A DNA stretch of 64,000 nucleotides, taken from NCBI RefSeq assembly GCF_010730195.1, contig NZ_AP022613.1:2728001-2792000 (forward strand), given 5' to 3'. Shown one piece after another: positions 1-10,374 of the stretch. A model generated the notes under the pieces. It ran no database searches and was not told the DNA's origin. It saw nothing but the letters and a program-made list of their open reading frames with translations. A program made the translations under genes and the position numbers. The first letter of the stretch is position 1. Every line of letters starts with the position of its first letter. Source of the stretch: Mycobacterium conspicuum (lineage in GTDB: Bacteria > Actinomycetota > Actinomycetes > Mycobacteriales > Mycobacteriaceae).

Positions 1-17
1 ACTGGCTCAAGCCTGAC

Positions 18-881
18 TCAACTGGCGCCCGCAGGATCGGGGGCGGCATCCGGGGGTTCGCCGAACCGGGCCAACACCAGCGTCGCGGCTACCGCTATCA
101 CAAATCCGGTGATCACCAGCCAGCCGTAGCCGGGGCGGGCGCGGTCACCGAGCCACACGGCGCCGACGAGCGCGGGGGCGACCGTCTCACCGACCACCAT
201 GGCGGCCACGGTCGTGGTGACCGAGCCACGTTGTAATGCCGAGGTGAGCAACAGGAATCCGGCGGCCCCGCCGGCCGCCGCCGCATACAGCGCCGGATTG
301 GCGTAGAAGGCGCGCTTGGTGGGGTCGATCTCGTCGAGCAGGCGCACCCCGATCTCGACGACACCGAAGCCGGTGCCCGAACCGAGACCCAGCGCGAGCG
401 CGCGCTCGCGTTCGGGCAGCCGGCCCGCAACGGCACCGGCGACGAATATCGCCACGACCACGCCCACCAGCGCCCAACCCAATCCCGCTGGGGCACGGCG
501 GAAGTGGCCGGGCCCGGCTGCGCACGCGAGCACGAATAAGCTCACGCAGACGACGCCGACGGCCGTCCATTCGGCTCGGGAAAGCCGCGCCGAGAGCAGC
601 CAGGCGGACACGATGCCGGTGACCGCGATCGAGGCGGCCAACGCCGCGGCGACGACGTAGATGGGCACCAGGCGCAGCGCCACTACCTGAAGCAGAAAGC
701 CGAGGCCGTCCAGACCAATGCCCGCGACATAGCGCCACTGTTTACTGGCGCGGATCAGCAGCGCGGGGTCGATGCCCGAACCGCTGCCGGATTCCACCGA
801 TCGCGTCGCGACGGCCTGCAATACCGAGGCACTGCCGTAACACACCGAGCAGCCCAGAGCGAGAAGGAAACCGATCAGCAC
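18..881 (-). CDS. DMT/EamA-like multi-pass membrane transporter
   Basis: The 287-residue product is almost entirely hydrophobic, with about nine or ten membrane segments separated by short charged loops, as in drug/metabolite transporter (EamA-like) proteins. It begins with a membrane segment containing a GCSVCYGSASVLQA stretch and ends in a short Pro/Ala-rich tail. The substrate cannot be read from sequence. It is the last gene of a minus-strand series starting at 4977, 48 bp after a TetR-family regulator, so it may export a substrate or effector of that operon. Family placement rests on hydropathy and general resemblance, so the function is tentative. Confidence 0.7.
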   Translation of the reverse strand: MLIGFLLALGCSVCYGSASVLQAVATRSVESGSGSGIDPALLIRASKQWRYVAGIGLDGLGFLLQVVALRLVPIYVVAAALAASIAVTGIVSAWLLSARLSRAEWTAVGVVCVSLFVLACAAGPGHFRRAPAGLGWALVGVVVAIFVAGAVAGRLPERERALALGLGSGTGFGVVEIGVRLLDEIDPTKRAFYANPALYAAAAGGAAGFLLLTSALQRGSVTTTVAAMVVGETVAPALVGAVWLGDRARPGYGWLVITGFVIAVAATLVLARFGEPPDAAPDPAGAS

Positions 882-929
882 AGACCGACAATACGGTCAA
901 CCCGCGTGGGCCGCTCGCTTCCCGAGTGT

Positions 930-2106
930 CTAGCCGGTGGGGGAGAACAGCACCGCGGTGGCCATGGCTGCGAGATCATCGGCGAACGTCGGATCGCTTT
1001 GCTCTCGCCCGATGTGGGTCATGTTGTGAATCACCGCCAGCGCGGTGTGCACCAACACCCGTGCGGCCTGCTCACCGACCGCGGGCCGCGAAGCACGCAA
1101 CAGCGCCACCCATTCGGCGACATATTCGCGCTGCCGGTTACGCGTGACGTCGTCGATGTTCTGTTGCTCGGACAGCAACAGCGAGGCCAAAACGGTTCGC
1201 TCCAAGGCCAGTTCGATGTAGCCGCGGACCAGATCGTGCAGGGCCTGCGCGGCCCCGTCGTTGGCGCGTAGTACCCGGTTGAGCAGCAACCAGAGCGCGC
1301 TCACTCCGCGTGCAGTCGCGGTTTCGAGAATGTCGGCCTTGCTCGCGAAATAGCTGTAGAGGTTGGGGCCGGTCACGCCGGCGGCCATCCCGATCTCGTT
1401 GAGGGAGGTCGCGTCGAAGCCGTTGCGTTCGAACAGCGTTATGGCGTGCGCCAGCAGGCTTTCGCGTTTGGACACCGGTTCGAGCGCAGCGGTGCGCGGT
1501 CGCGGCAGTTCCGCTGCGGGTGGACCCAATTCGGCCGCGCACAGCGAGCGGCACGCCACCGTCAGCAGCGCCACGAAGTCCGCATGCGGCAACTTCGTGG
1601 CGTGGAAGCTTGGACTGGCCATGATCGACTGAACCCCCCACGCCAACCGCTGCGTCTGCACCGCGGGCAAATCGGGGCGCTGCGCTTCGATCAACGCCTG
1701 GTAGGAGCGATTGTTGTCGCGGAGCCGCCGACGCAGCCGGGTCGCCGTATCGCGTTCCAGGTAGCGTGACTCCCGCCACCACAGCGCGCCGGTGTCACGT
1801 CGGGTCACCGCCTGCTCGCAGGCCAGTGCCAGCACGTCCGGCAGGGTCAACTCGCGTTGGCAGGTGACCGCGACCGCGTCGTCGAAGCTGCTGTCGATCA
1901 CCGCCCCTAGCAACACCGCCTTGTTCGCGAAGTGCCGGTACAGTGCGCCCGCGGTGATCCCCACGGCCTCGGCGATCTCGGCCATCGACACATTGCGGTA
2001 GCCGCGCGCAACGATCAGTTGCCGAGCGGCCTCGACGATTTGATCTTTGCGATCCTTGGGCCGCCGGCGAATCCCGACGAGCTCGGCCGCGGGACCGGCG
2101 GCCACT

Positions 2107-2123
<17 letters not shown>
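930..2123 (-). CDS. TetR-family regulator with two tandem DNA-binding domains
   Basis: At 397 residues this is about twice the usual TetR length. Two TetR helix-turn-helix domains are visible. The first, around residues 25-75, contains QIVEAARQLIVARGYRNVS and GALYRHFANK. The second, around residues 215-265, contains SLLAHAITLFERNGFDATS and NLYSYFASK. Each is followed by its own helical region, so the protein is a covalent pseudo-dimer or a fusion of two repressors. The start codon is TTG and overlaps the end of the acyl-CoA dehydrogenase gene by 17 bp; no ATG or GTG lies upstream of the first HTH in a sensible position. It probably controls the surrounding acyl-CoA operon (inference). Confidence 0.85.
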
Positions 2124-3258
<1,135 letters not shown>

Positions 3259-3263
3259 CGTGA

Positions 3264-4091
3264 TCAGGCCTCGAATCCGCCGCCGGCGACCAGGAGCTGC
3301 CCGCTGACGTAATCGGCCTCCGGATAGGTCAGCATCGCCACCGCTCCGGCGGCCTCGTCGGGGGTACCGGGGCGCCCGAGCGGGATCATCATTTCCGCCG
3401 CCGCCAGCAGGCCGGGGTTGACCCCGACCTTGATCTCGCGGCCCTCGATCTCGATGGTTGAATTGCCGTCTGCCGCTGCGGAAGTCAGCCGGGTCTCGAT
3501 GAACCCGAAGGCCACCGCGTTGACGTTGACGTTGTAGCGACCCCATTCCTTGCACAAAGTCTTGGTCATGCCGATGATGGCCGCCTTGGCCGAGGAGTAG
3601 TTGACCTGCCCGGGATTCCCGGTCAGACCGGCCACCGAGGAGATGTTGACCACCTTGCGGTAGACCCGGGTGCCGGCCTCCTTCTCGGCCTTGGCCGCCT
3701 TGCTGATCACCGGTTGTGCGGCGCGCAGGATGCGAAACGGCGCCTTGAGATGAACGTCGAGGATCGCGTCCCACTGCTCGTCGGTCATCTTCTGGATGAC
3801 CGAATCCCAGGTGTAGCCGGCGTTGTTGATGATGATGTCGAGGCCGCCGAACTCCGACGTCGCGGTGCCGACGAACCGTTCGCCGAAGCCCTCGGCGGTG
3901 ACGCTCCCGGCGCAGACCACCGCGTTGCCACCGGCTTTGGTGATTTCCTCGACGACCGCGTTGGCCGGGTCGGTGTCGAGATCGTTGACCACGACGTTGG
4001 CGCCTTCGCCAGCGAGCTTGAGCGCGATCGCGCGTCCGATGCCGCGGCCCGAGCCGCTGACTATGGCCGTCTTCCCGTCCAGCTTTCCCAT
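3264..4091 (-). CDS. Short-chain dehydrogenase/reductase, 3-hydroxyacyl-CoA dehydrogenase-like
   Basis: This 275-residue SDR has the cofactor motif GSGRGIG (13-19), the NNAG motif and the SSVAG...YSSAK catalytic set. It resembles FabG and the dehydrogenase domain of peroxisomal multifunctional enzyme type 2, so oxidation of a (3R)-hydroxyacyl-CoA made by the adjacent MaoC-type hydratase is a reasonable inference. The ATG at 4091 was chosen over an in-frame start 24 bp upstream because an AAAGGA ribosome-binding sequence lies 9 bp before it. The gene sits 20 bp after the MaoC gene and 5 bp before the acyl-CoA dehydrogenase, in one tight operon. Confidence 0.9.
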   Translation of the reverse strand: MGKLDGKTAIVSGSGRGIGRAIALKLAGEGANVVVNDLDTDPANAVVEEITKAGGNAVVCAGSVTAEGFGERFVGTATSEFGGLDIIINNAGYTWDSVIQKMTDEQWDAILDVHLKAPFRILRAAQPVISKAAKAEKEAGTRVYRKVVNISSVAGLTGNPGQVNYSSAKAAIIGMTKTLCKEWGRYNVNVNAVAFGFIETRLTSAAADGNSTIEIEGREIKVGVNPGLLAAAEMMIPLGRPGTPDEAAGAVAMLTYPEADYVSGQLLVAGGGFEA

Positions 4092-4111
4092 TCTGGGTGT
4101 CCTTTCGTTGT

Positions 4112-4522
4112 TCAATCGAGTGCGACGACGGCGCTGCCGAGCAGCGTCACCGTGCCGTCGGGCAGGCTGACCTGGAGGTCGAGAGTCGCTTGGCGCTCGC
4201 CGTCAACCTCGTTGATCGAGGCAACGGTGCCGGTACAGGTCGGCCGGCCGTGCACCGGGGTGATCGCGGCGAACCGCACCTGGAACGAGCGAAGTTGTTG
4301 TTGCGGAACAACGTTGGTGAGCAACCGGGCCAGGTAGGCCATCGACAACATGCCGTGCGCGAACACGTCGTCGAGCCCGGCCGAGCGGGCGACGTCGAGG
4401 TCGATGTGAATGGGGTTGTGGTCGCCGGAGGCACCGGCGAACAGCGCCAACGTGGTCCGCGAAATCGGATCGATCGCCAGCGGCGGCAATTCGGCGCCGA
4501 CCTCGGGTACAAATGACGCCAT
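4112..4522 (-). CDS. MaoC-type (R)-specific enoyl-CoA hydratase/dehydratase
   Basis: This 136-residue hot-dog protein carries the hydratase-2 motif FAGASGDHNPIHIDLDVARSAG followed by HGML, containing the expected catalytic Asp and His. MaoC-like proteins of this size hydrate trans-2-enoyl thioesters or act as HadB-like dehydratase subunits. It starts at an ATG that overlaps the stop of the upstream FAS1-type dehydratase (TGATG), so the two are translationally coupled. This arrangement parallels HadA/HadB or HadB/HadC heterodimers, and a heterodimer is likely here. The downstream SDR and acyl-CoA dehydrogenase point to acyl-CoA beta-oxidation rather than mycolate synthesis, but the substrate is unknown. 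Confidence 0.88.
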   Translation of the reverse strand: MASFVPEVGAELPPLAIDPISRTTLALFAGASGDHNPIHIDLDVARSAGLDDVFAHGMLSMAYLARLLTNVVPQQQLRSFQVRFAAITPVHGRPTCTGTVASINEVDGERQATLDLQVSLPDGTVTLLGSAVVALD

Positions 4523-4977
4523 CAGTTCGCCCGCCGGTTCTGCACCACCGTCGAGCTGCGCATCACGGCAACGACCGCACCGTCCTGATCGGTGACGGTG
4601 GTCTCGCGCACGACGAATTCGAGCAGTCCGCCCTTTTTCTCGTAGATGTCGGCGATGCGGCTCACCGCGGTCAACTCGTCGCCGGCAAACGCCATCCGCC
4701 GATAGTCGAACTTCTGCTCTCCGTGCAACACGGTGCGCAGGTCCACCCCGAGTTCGGTGACAAAGGCGAATGGATCCGGCGCCTCGAGTTCGATCCCGAA
4801 AAAGAAGGTCGGCGGGACTGGCAGGTCGCGGTACCCGGCCTGCTTGGCCGCGTCGACGTCGGTGTAGACGGGTTGATCCTGTCCGGTTGCCTTGGCGAAG
4901 TTGCGCAGCCGACTGCGGGTCACCAACAGCGACACAGGCGGAAACTCGCGGCCGATGAAAGAACGATCAATGCTCAT
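4522..4977 (-). CDS. FAS1-like dehydratase-domain protein (MaoC N-terminal type)
   Basis: This 151-residue protein begins MSIDRSFIGREFPPVSLLVTRSRLRNFAKATGQ and contains VPPTFFFGIEL and LHGEQKFDYRR. This is the pattern of HadA/HadC-like subunits and of the MaoC N-terminal FAS1-type dehydratase domain. Such proteins usually pair with a catalytic MaoC partner, and the next gene (4112-4522) is exactly that. It is the first gene of the minus-strand operon that runs through the SDR, acyl-CoA dehydrogenase, tandem TetR and exporter. A GC-rich inverted repeat lies 24-42 bp upstream of its start. The true substrate is not evident. Confidence 0.85.
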   Translation of the reverse strand: MSIDRSFIGREFPPVSLLVTRSRLRNFAKATGQDQPVYTDVDAAKQAGYRDLPVPPTFFFGIELEAPDPFAFVTELGVDLRTVLHGEQKFDYRRMAFAGDELTAVSRIADIYEKKGGLLEFVVRETTVTDQDGAVVAVMRSSTVVQNRRAN

Positions 4978-5000
4978 CGATCAGCTATCTGAGGTTGAAT

Positions 5001-5019
5001 CCCCGTATACATAGCGGGG
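5001..5019. promoter_or_regulatory. Inverted repeat CCCCG-N9-CGGGG in the divergent promoter
   Basis: A perfect 5-bp-arm inverted repeat with an AT-rich 9-bp centre lies in the 265-bp gap between the divergent dehydratase operon (start 4977) and the acyl-CoA synthetase gene (start 5243). Its size and place fit an operator for the tandem TetR encoded in the operon, but the arms are short. The rest of the gap holds an AT-rich stretch near 5090-5105 that may be promoter; nothing else was recognised. Confidence 0.35.
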
Positions 5020-5242
5020 CAATTCGCGCCGTTACCCGGCATTCTGAGCGGGAGCCTCTCGTCGGTGAGCAGATAGTGGCCACCTTAACAGATATTTACT
5101 TATAGGCAAGCGCCCCTGACCTGCGGGGACGGCGCTGACATGGTCGCGCGACGCGGCCGGTGTGGCTCTCGGAACAGCCGCTGACGGGAGGTAGTCCTCA
5201 TCGCATCTCCGCTGCAGGCCCGGGGTTTCCTATCATTTGGTG

Positions 5243-6868
5243 ATGAGCGTCGGCGCGCGGGATAGCCTTCATGCCGGGTCGTCGCCGGCCTTCGCCGCGC
5301 AGGATGCGGTCAGGTTTCGCGCGGCTGGCTGGTGGTCGGACTCCACGCTGTCGGACGCGGTGCGTCGTAACGCTCAGCGGTCACCGGATCGGCTAGCCTA
5401 TGTTGATCACCAGGGTTCGTCGCTGACGTGGCGCGAATTCGACAGTGCGGCAAGCGTTCTGGCGGGACAGCTGGCCGGCGTCGGTATTGCGCCGGGCGAC
5501 CGGGTCGCGGTGTGGCACGGGGATTCGGCCGCCCTTCACGTGCTGTTCGTGGCGGTTGAACGCTGTGGGGCTGTCGTCGTCGGCATCGGGGCGCGCGCCG
5601 GCACCCGCGAGGTTGCCGCGATACTGGCGAATTCGCAGCCCAAGGTACTGATCGTCGATCAGCAGCGCAGCGGTACCGCCGCCTCCGCAGCCCTGGGTGT
5701 GCCCACGCTGACCATGGGGCACGCGGCCGACGCCGCGCGCCTTTGCACCGAGGTGGAGCCCAAGGCGGTGGGGGTCGAATGGCAACTCGGCGCCGACGAC
5801 GTCTTCCTGATCAATTCGACTTCGGGCACGACGGGCCTGCCCAAGTGCGTCGTGCATACCCAGAACCGCTGGCACTACTTTCACCAGAAGGCCGTCGCCA
5901 ACGGCCTGCTGACGGCGGATGACATCTTCTTGCCGGTCATACCAATGCCTTTCGGCTTCGGAATATGGACCAGCCACACCACCCCGATCTATCTGGGTGC
6001 GACGTCGGTCATCTTGAACCGGTTCAGTACGCGGGCCGCGTGCGAGGCGATAGCCACCCACCGGGCAAGCGTATTGTGCTGTGTCAGCACGCAATTGACG
6101 ATGCTGATGACCGACCCGGCGTCTCGCGACTACGATTTGAGTTCGCTGCGGGTCGTGTTCGCCGGCGGCGAGGCGCTACCGTATCGGCCGGCCGCCGAGT
6201 TCGAGGAACTCACCGGTGCGAAGATTCTGCAGTTTTATGGCTCGAACGAAACCGGCCTGCTGAGCGGGACCACGCTGGACGATCCGCTGCAACAACGGCT
6301 GCGCACCGGTGGGCGGATCGTGCCGGAAATGTCGGTGCGGCTTTTCGACGGCGATCGGGATGTCACCGCCACCGGACGTGGCCAACCCGCGTGCCGGGGG
6401 CCCGCGACGAGCCTCGGCTACCTCGGGGGCACCGACCACGACAAGCTGTTCACCCGAGACGGGTGGATGCGGATGGGCGATATCTGCGAGATCGACGCCG
6501 ACGGGTATTTGACCGTCACCGGCCGAACCTCCGATTTCATCCTGCGCGGCGGCAAGAACATCAGCGCGGCGCAGGTCGAGGACGCCGTCACCAGTCATCC
6601 AGCGATCGCGGTCGCCGCGGCCGTCGCGATGCCCGACCCGGTGTTCGGCGAAAAGGTCTGTGTCTACACCGAACTCGCTCATTCGCGCACCATCGAGTTG
6701 CCGGAGCTCGTCGAGCATCTCCTGGCGTCGGGGGTCTCCAAGGAACTGCTGCCCGAACGGCTGATCATGGTCGACGAACTACCCCGCTCGTCCGGTGGGA
6801 AGATCGCTAAAGGTGAGCTCCGTGAGGATATCCGGATCAGGATGGAGGCCGAGCATGAATGCTCCTGA
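5243..6868 (+). CDS. AMP-dependent acyl-CoA synthetase/ligase (FadD-like)
   Basis: This 541-residue ANL-superfamily enzyme activates a carboxylic acid to the acyl-adenylate and then probably the CoA thioester. Motifs seen are the phosphate loop TSGTTGLPK (193-201), FYGSNETG, the hinge region GDICEIDADGYLTVTGRTSDFILRGG in parts, and the C-terminal SSGGKIAKGELRE with the catalytic lysine. The start is uncertain among TTG 5237, GTG 5240 and ATG 5243; the ATG is preferred. Its 3' end overlaps the aldolase-like gene by 14 bp. It is divergent from the MaoC/SDR/FadE operon and may supply its acyl-CoA substrate. The specific acid is unknown. Confidence 0.9.
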   Translation: MSVGARDSLHAGSSPAFAAQDAVRFRAAGWWSDSTLSDAVRRNAQRSPDRLAYVDHQGSSLTWREFDSAASVLAGQLAGVGIAPGDRVAVWHGDSAALHVLFVAVERCGAVVVGIGARAGTREVAAILANSQPKVLIVDQQRSGTAASAALGVPTLTMGHAADAARLCTEVEPKAVGVEWQLGADDVFLINSTSGTTGLPKCVVHTQNRWHYFHQKAVANGLLTADDIFLPVIPMPFGFGIWTSHTTPIYLGATSVILNRFSTRAACEAIATHRASVLCCVSTQLTMLMTDPASRDYDLSSLRVVFAGGEALPYRPAAEFEELTGAKILQFYGSNETGLLSGTTLDDPLQQRLRTGGRIVPEMSVRLFDGDRDVTATGRGQPACRGPATSLGYLGGTDHDKLFTRDGWMRMGDICEIDADGYLTVTGRTSDFILRGGKNISAAQVEDAVTSHPAIAVAAAVAMPDPVFGEKVCVYTELAHSRTIELPELVEHLLASGVSKELLPERLIMVDELPRSSGGKIAKGELREDIRIRMEAEHECS

Positions 6869-7627
6869 CGCGCGGCGCGGCGGGCTAGAGGTGTGGGCAC
6901 CGTCGGTGGTCCCCCCAATCGGCGTCGAGTTGTCCGACGAACAGGCGCTCGCGGTGGCCTTTCGTCATCTGGCCGCCATCGGCTTCGCCGAAAACATGGC
7001 CGGACACATCACCTGGCAGCCCGACGGACAGACCGACATGTTCGTCAATCCGTGGGGCCTGTGGTGGGCCGAGCTCACCGCGTCGGACATCTGTGTGGTG
7101 GACGCCGACGCGCGGTGGTGCGCGGTCGGTGGGACGTCACCCCGGCGATCCACATCCACACCGAATTGCATCGGGTCCGCGACGACGCCCGGGTGGTGAT
7201 CCACAATCATCCGTACTACGTGTGCGTGCTCGCCGCGCTGGGCCGGCTGCCCGAACTGGTGCACCAGACCGGTGCGCTGTTCCTCGACGACATGTGTCTG
7301 GTCGACACCTACGACGGCGAGGTCGACAGCGCGGCCCGGGCCGCCGAACTCGCGGCCCGCATCGGCGGGGCCAAGCTGACGATCCTGGCCAATCACGGCG
7401 TCATCGCCACCGGCCGCAGCCTGCCCGAAGCCGTCTACCGGGCGGCGTCGATCGAACGAGTTTGCAAACTGGCCTATGACGTCATGCTCACCGGCCGCGA
7501 ACCGGTGCAGATGAATTGGTCCGACATGGCGGGCATGCAACGGTCGCTCATCGAACGCGCCGCGGACGTCTACTGGGCGGGCGCGGCGCGGATGACCATT
7601 AAGGCGGACCCCGATGTGCTCAAGTAA
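6855..7627 (+). pseudogene. Class II aldolase/adducin-family protein, frameshifted
   Basis: The frame beginning at ATG 6855 encodes a typical class II aldolase N-terminus (AFRHLAAIGFAENMAGHITWQ, FVNPWGLWWAELTASDICVVDAD). Homology then jumps to the next frame, which continues RWDVTPAIHIHTELHRVRDDARVVIHNHPYY and ends with ILANHGVIATGRSLPEA. The expected join reads D-A-R-V-V-R-G-R-W, which would require one extra G in the run near 7113-7118 (cggtggtg where cgggtggtg is expected). The zinc-binding HNH and NHG histidines are all downstream of the break. Either this is a one-base deletion that inactivates the gene or a sequencing error. It overlaps the synthetase gene and precedes the amidohydrolase by 36 bp. 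Confidence 0.75.
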
Positions 7628-7663
7628 CCCCGGCTGCTCGCGCCACCAAAAGGAGGGTGACGA

Positions 7664-8932
7664 GTGAAATCGATCGACGAGCTGGCCGCCAACCTGACCT
7701 TCACCAAAGCCAAGACCGGCGACGATCGTTCGGTCACGTTTCTGCCTGACCCGCCGCGCGCGCACCGCCGCTACACGGTGATCTCGGTCGACGACCACAT
7801 CGTCGAACCCCCGGACACCTTCACCGGCCGGCTGCCGCGCAAGTTCGCGGACCGCGCGCCCAAGGTCGTCGACACCGACCGGGGCGGCCAGACCTGGGTC
7901 TACGACGGACAAGAACTGCCCAACGTGGGATTCAACGCCGTCGTCGGCCGCCCGGTGTCCGAGTATGGCTTCGAACCGGTCCGATTCGACGAAATGCGCA
8001 GGGGCGCGTGGGATATCCACGAACGCGTCAAGGACATGGACCTCAACGGCATCTACGCCTCGCTGAACTTCCCGTCCTTCCTGCCGGGTTTCGCCGGCCA
8101 GCGGCTGCAGCAGGTAACCAACGACCGCGACCTCGCGCTGGCCTCGGTCCGCGCCTGGAACGACTGGCATCTCGAGGTCTGGGCAGGCTCATACCCGGAC
8201 CGCATCATTCCCTGCCAGCTGCCGTGGCTGCTGGACCCCGAACTGGGCGCAACCATGATCTATGAGAACGCCGAGCGCGGGTTTCATGCCGTCACCTTCA
8301 GCGAGAACCCCGCGATGCTCGGCCTGCCGAGCATTCACTCGGGTCACTGGGATCCGATGATGGCCGCCTGCGCCGAGACGGGCACCGTGGTGAACCTGCA
8401 CATCGGCTCGTCGGGTTCGTCCCCATCCACCACCGAGGACGCGCCCCCGGACGTGCAGGGCGTGCTGTTCTTCGCCTACGCCATTTCGGCGGCGGTCGAC
8501 TGGCTGTACTCCGGCCTGCCCAGCAGGTTCCCCGATCTCAAGATCTGCCTGTCGGAAGGCGGAATCGGTTGGGTCGCAGGATTGCTGGATCGCCTCGACC
8601 ACATGCTCAGCTACCACGCGATGTATGGCACCTGGCAGGCGTTGGGTGAAACATTGACTCCCGCAGAGGTTTTCACGCGCAACTTCTGGTTCTGCGCGGT
8701 GGAGGACAAGTCGTCCTTCGTCCAGCGTGACCGGATCGGGGTGGACAACATCATGTTGGAAGCCGACTATCCGCATTGCGACTCGACCTGGCCGCACACC
8801 CAACAAACGATCCACGACGAAATCGGCGATCTGCCGCACGACGTCATCCGCAAAATCACCTGGGCCAACGCCGCACACCTGTATAGCCATCCGGTGCCCG
8901 TCGAGGTTCAGCAAGACCCCAACGCCTTTTAG
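7664..8932 (+). CDS. Amidohydrolase 2-family metal-dependent hydrolase
   Basis: This 422-residue TIM-barrel protein has the N-terminal metal-binding segment ISVDDHIVEPPDTF and the C-terminal segment MLEADYPHCDSTWPHTQ seen in mycobacterial amidohydrolase-related proteins (ACMSD-like superfamily). LSEGGIGW and VNLHIGSSG are further conserved blocks. The GTG start at 7664 is supported by an AAAGGAGG ribosome-binding site 8 bp upstream. Members hydrolyse or decarboxylate carboxylated and cyclic substrates; none can be assigned here. It follows the acyl-CoA synthetase and the broken aldolase gene and probably shares their transcript. A second, more diverged amidohydrolase lies at 31371-32531. Confidence 0.88.
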   Translation: MKSIDELAANLTFTKAKTGDDRSVTFLPDPPRAHRRYTVISVDDHIVEPPDTFTGRLPRKFADRAPKVVDTDRGGQTWVYDGQELPNVGFNAVVGRPVSEYGFEPVRFDEMRRGAWDIHERVKDMDLNGIYASLNFPSFLPGFAGQRLQQVTNDRDLALASVRAWNDWHLEVWAGSYPDRIIPCQLPWLLDPELGATMIYENAERGFHAVTFSENPAMLGLPSIHSGHWDPMMAACAETGTVVNLHIGSSGSSPSTTEDAPPDVQGVLFFAYAISAAVDWLYSGLPSRFPDLKICLSEGGIGWVAGLLDRLDHMLSYHAMYGTWQALGETLTPAEVFTRNFWFCAVEDKSSFVQRDRIGVDNIMLEADYPHCDSTWPHTQQTIHDEIGDLPHDVIRKITWANAAHLYSHPVPVEVQQDPNAF

Positions 8933-8977
8933 CCTGAAATGCCGGACAAAGTAGCGGGATTTTCCTACGGTTGCTGA

Positions 8978-10261
8978 GTGCAGGCATCCGTGCTCGCGGG
9001 ACCGCAGGCCATGTTGGCGGCCGCCGCCGACGTGGCCGACGTAGGTTCGGCGATCAACGATGCCAGCGCGGCCGCCGCCGGCCCCACCACCGGTGTGCTC
9101 GAGGCGGCAGCGGATGAGGTTTCGGCATCTGTCACGGCCCTGTTCAACTCCTATGCCCGCGAGTACCAGGCCCTCATCAAGCAAGCCGCGGCGTTTCACG
9201 GCACGTTTGCCCGGTTGCTGGCCGCCGCCGGCAACGCCTACGCGGCGACCGACGCGGCGGCCTCCAAAGCGCTGGCCGGCCCCCTGACCGGCGGCGAGCC
9301 GATACCCGTCGGGATTTCGTTGATCATGGGACCCACCGACATACCGACACCGACACCGCGGTACCTGAACGAGGTTTACCGCCTTTACATTTCGCCCAAC
9401 TTCACCACCACGAACCTCCAGGTCCTGACCACACCCAACCAACTGTTTCCGATCACCGGTCTGCGGAGCATGACCCTGGACCAGTCGGTGCGCCAGGGCC
9501 TCGCGATCCTCGACAAGGCGATATTGCAGGCGTATGACGACGGGATCACCCCCATCAACGTCTTCGGCTACTCGCAGAGCGCGGTTGTCGCCTCGCTGGA
9601 AATGCCGAAACTCGTGGCGGCCGGCATCCCGAGCCCGGACGTGAACTTCGTGCTGGTCGGGGATCCGATGAATCCCAACGGCGGCATGTTCACCCGCTTT
9701 CCCGGCCTGGGCCTGCCGCATCTGGGCGGGATGTATTCGGGCGGGACCCCGTCGAACGACTACCCGACCGTCATCTACACCGGGGAATACGACGGCTTCG
9801 CCGACTTCCCGCGCTACCCGATCGATGTGCTCGCCGACGTCAACGCCCTCATGGGTGTCCTCTACGTGCACAACCTGTATCCGACGTTCACGGACGCGCA
9901 GCTCGCGTCGGCGGTCGAGTTGCCCACGTCGGGACCGACGATGACCACCTACTACATGATTCCCACCGAGAACCTGCCGCTGTTGGAGCCGCTGCGCGCC
10001 ATACCCGTCATCGGCAACCCGATCGCAGACCTGCTTCAGCCCGACCTGAGGTATCTCATCAACTGGGGTTACGGCGATCCGGCCTATGGCTATTCGACAG
10101 GTCCGGCGAACGTGGTCACCCCGTTCGGGTTCCTGCCGCCACACTCCGCGACCGTTGCGCTGCAGCACGATCTGGTCATCGGAACCCAGCAGGGCATCGC
10201 CGATGCCGCCGCCGACCTGCGGGCCGAGGGATTCCCGACGCTGTTTACGGTCAAACGGTGA
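8978..10261 (+). CDS. PE protein with C-terminal PE-PPE serine-hydrolase domain
   Basis: This 427-residue protein starts with an Ala-rich PE helical domain of about 100 residues, ending in YAATD (88-92), which matches the YxxxD type VII secretion signal. From about residue 110 it continues into a PE-PPE alpha/beta-hydrolase domain with the nucleophile elbow GYSQS (Ser199) and later EYDGFADFP and YVHNLYP blocks that could supply the Asp and His. PE-PPE hydrolases cleave lipid esters at the cell surface. The PE start (MQASVLAGPQAM, from GTG 8978) is less canonical than the usual MSFV start, so an alternative start is possible. No PPE partner is adjacent. Confidence 0.88.
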   Translation: MQASVLAGPQAMLAAAADVADVGSAINDASAAAAGPTTGVLEAAADEVSASVTALFNSYAREYQALIKQAAAFHGTFARLLAAAGNAYAATDAAASKALAGPLTGGEPIPVGISLIMGPTDIPTPTPRYLNEVYRLYISPNFTTTNLQVLTTPNQLFPITGLRSMTLDQSVRQGLAILDKAILQAYDDGITPINVFGYSQSAVVASLEMPKLVAAGIPSPDVNFVLVGDPMNPNGGMFTRFPGLGLPHLGGMYSGGTPSNDYPTVIYTGEYDGFADFPRYPIDVLADVNALMGVLYVHNLYPTFTDAQLASAVELPTSGPTMTTYYMIPTENLPLLEPLRAIPVIGNPIADLLQPDLRYLINWGYGDPAYGYSTGPANVVTPFGFLPPHSATVALQHDLVIGTQQGIADAAADLRAEGFPTLFTVKR

Positions 10262-10374
10262 CGGTCTGCGTATCTCGGGATTGTCGCGGCCACGACGCCG
10301 CCGGAGTGTTCGAGATCGGGGCGTCGCCATCATCAGTTGTGTCCCACGCGCTTTGCACGGGAGGGGAAGCGAAC

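Noticed and set aside
7105..7125. Programmed ribosomal frameshift in the aldolase gene
   Set aside because: There is no slippery heptamer, stimulatory hairpin or frameshift-stop arrangement, and class II aldolases are not known to use frameshifting. A one-base deletion is simpler.
6965..8170. 401-residue open frame on the minus strand
   Set aside because: It is antisense to the aldolase-like gene and amidohydrolase and shows no protein-family features.
8189..10333. 714-residue open frame on the minus strand
   Set aside because: It lies antisense to the amidohydrolase and PE genes, whose products have clear motifs. The translated frame is Arg/Gly/Val-rich without domains, as expected of a shadow frame in GC-rich DNA.
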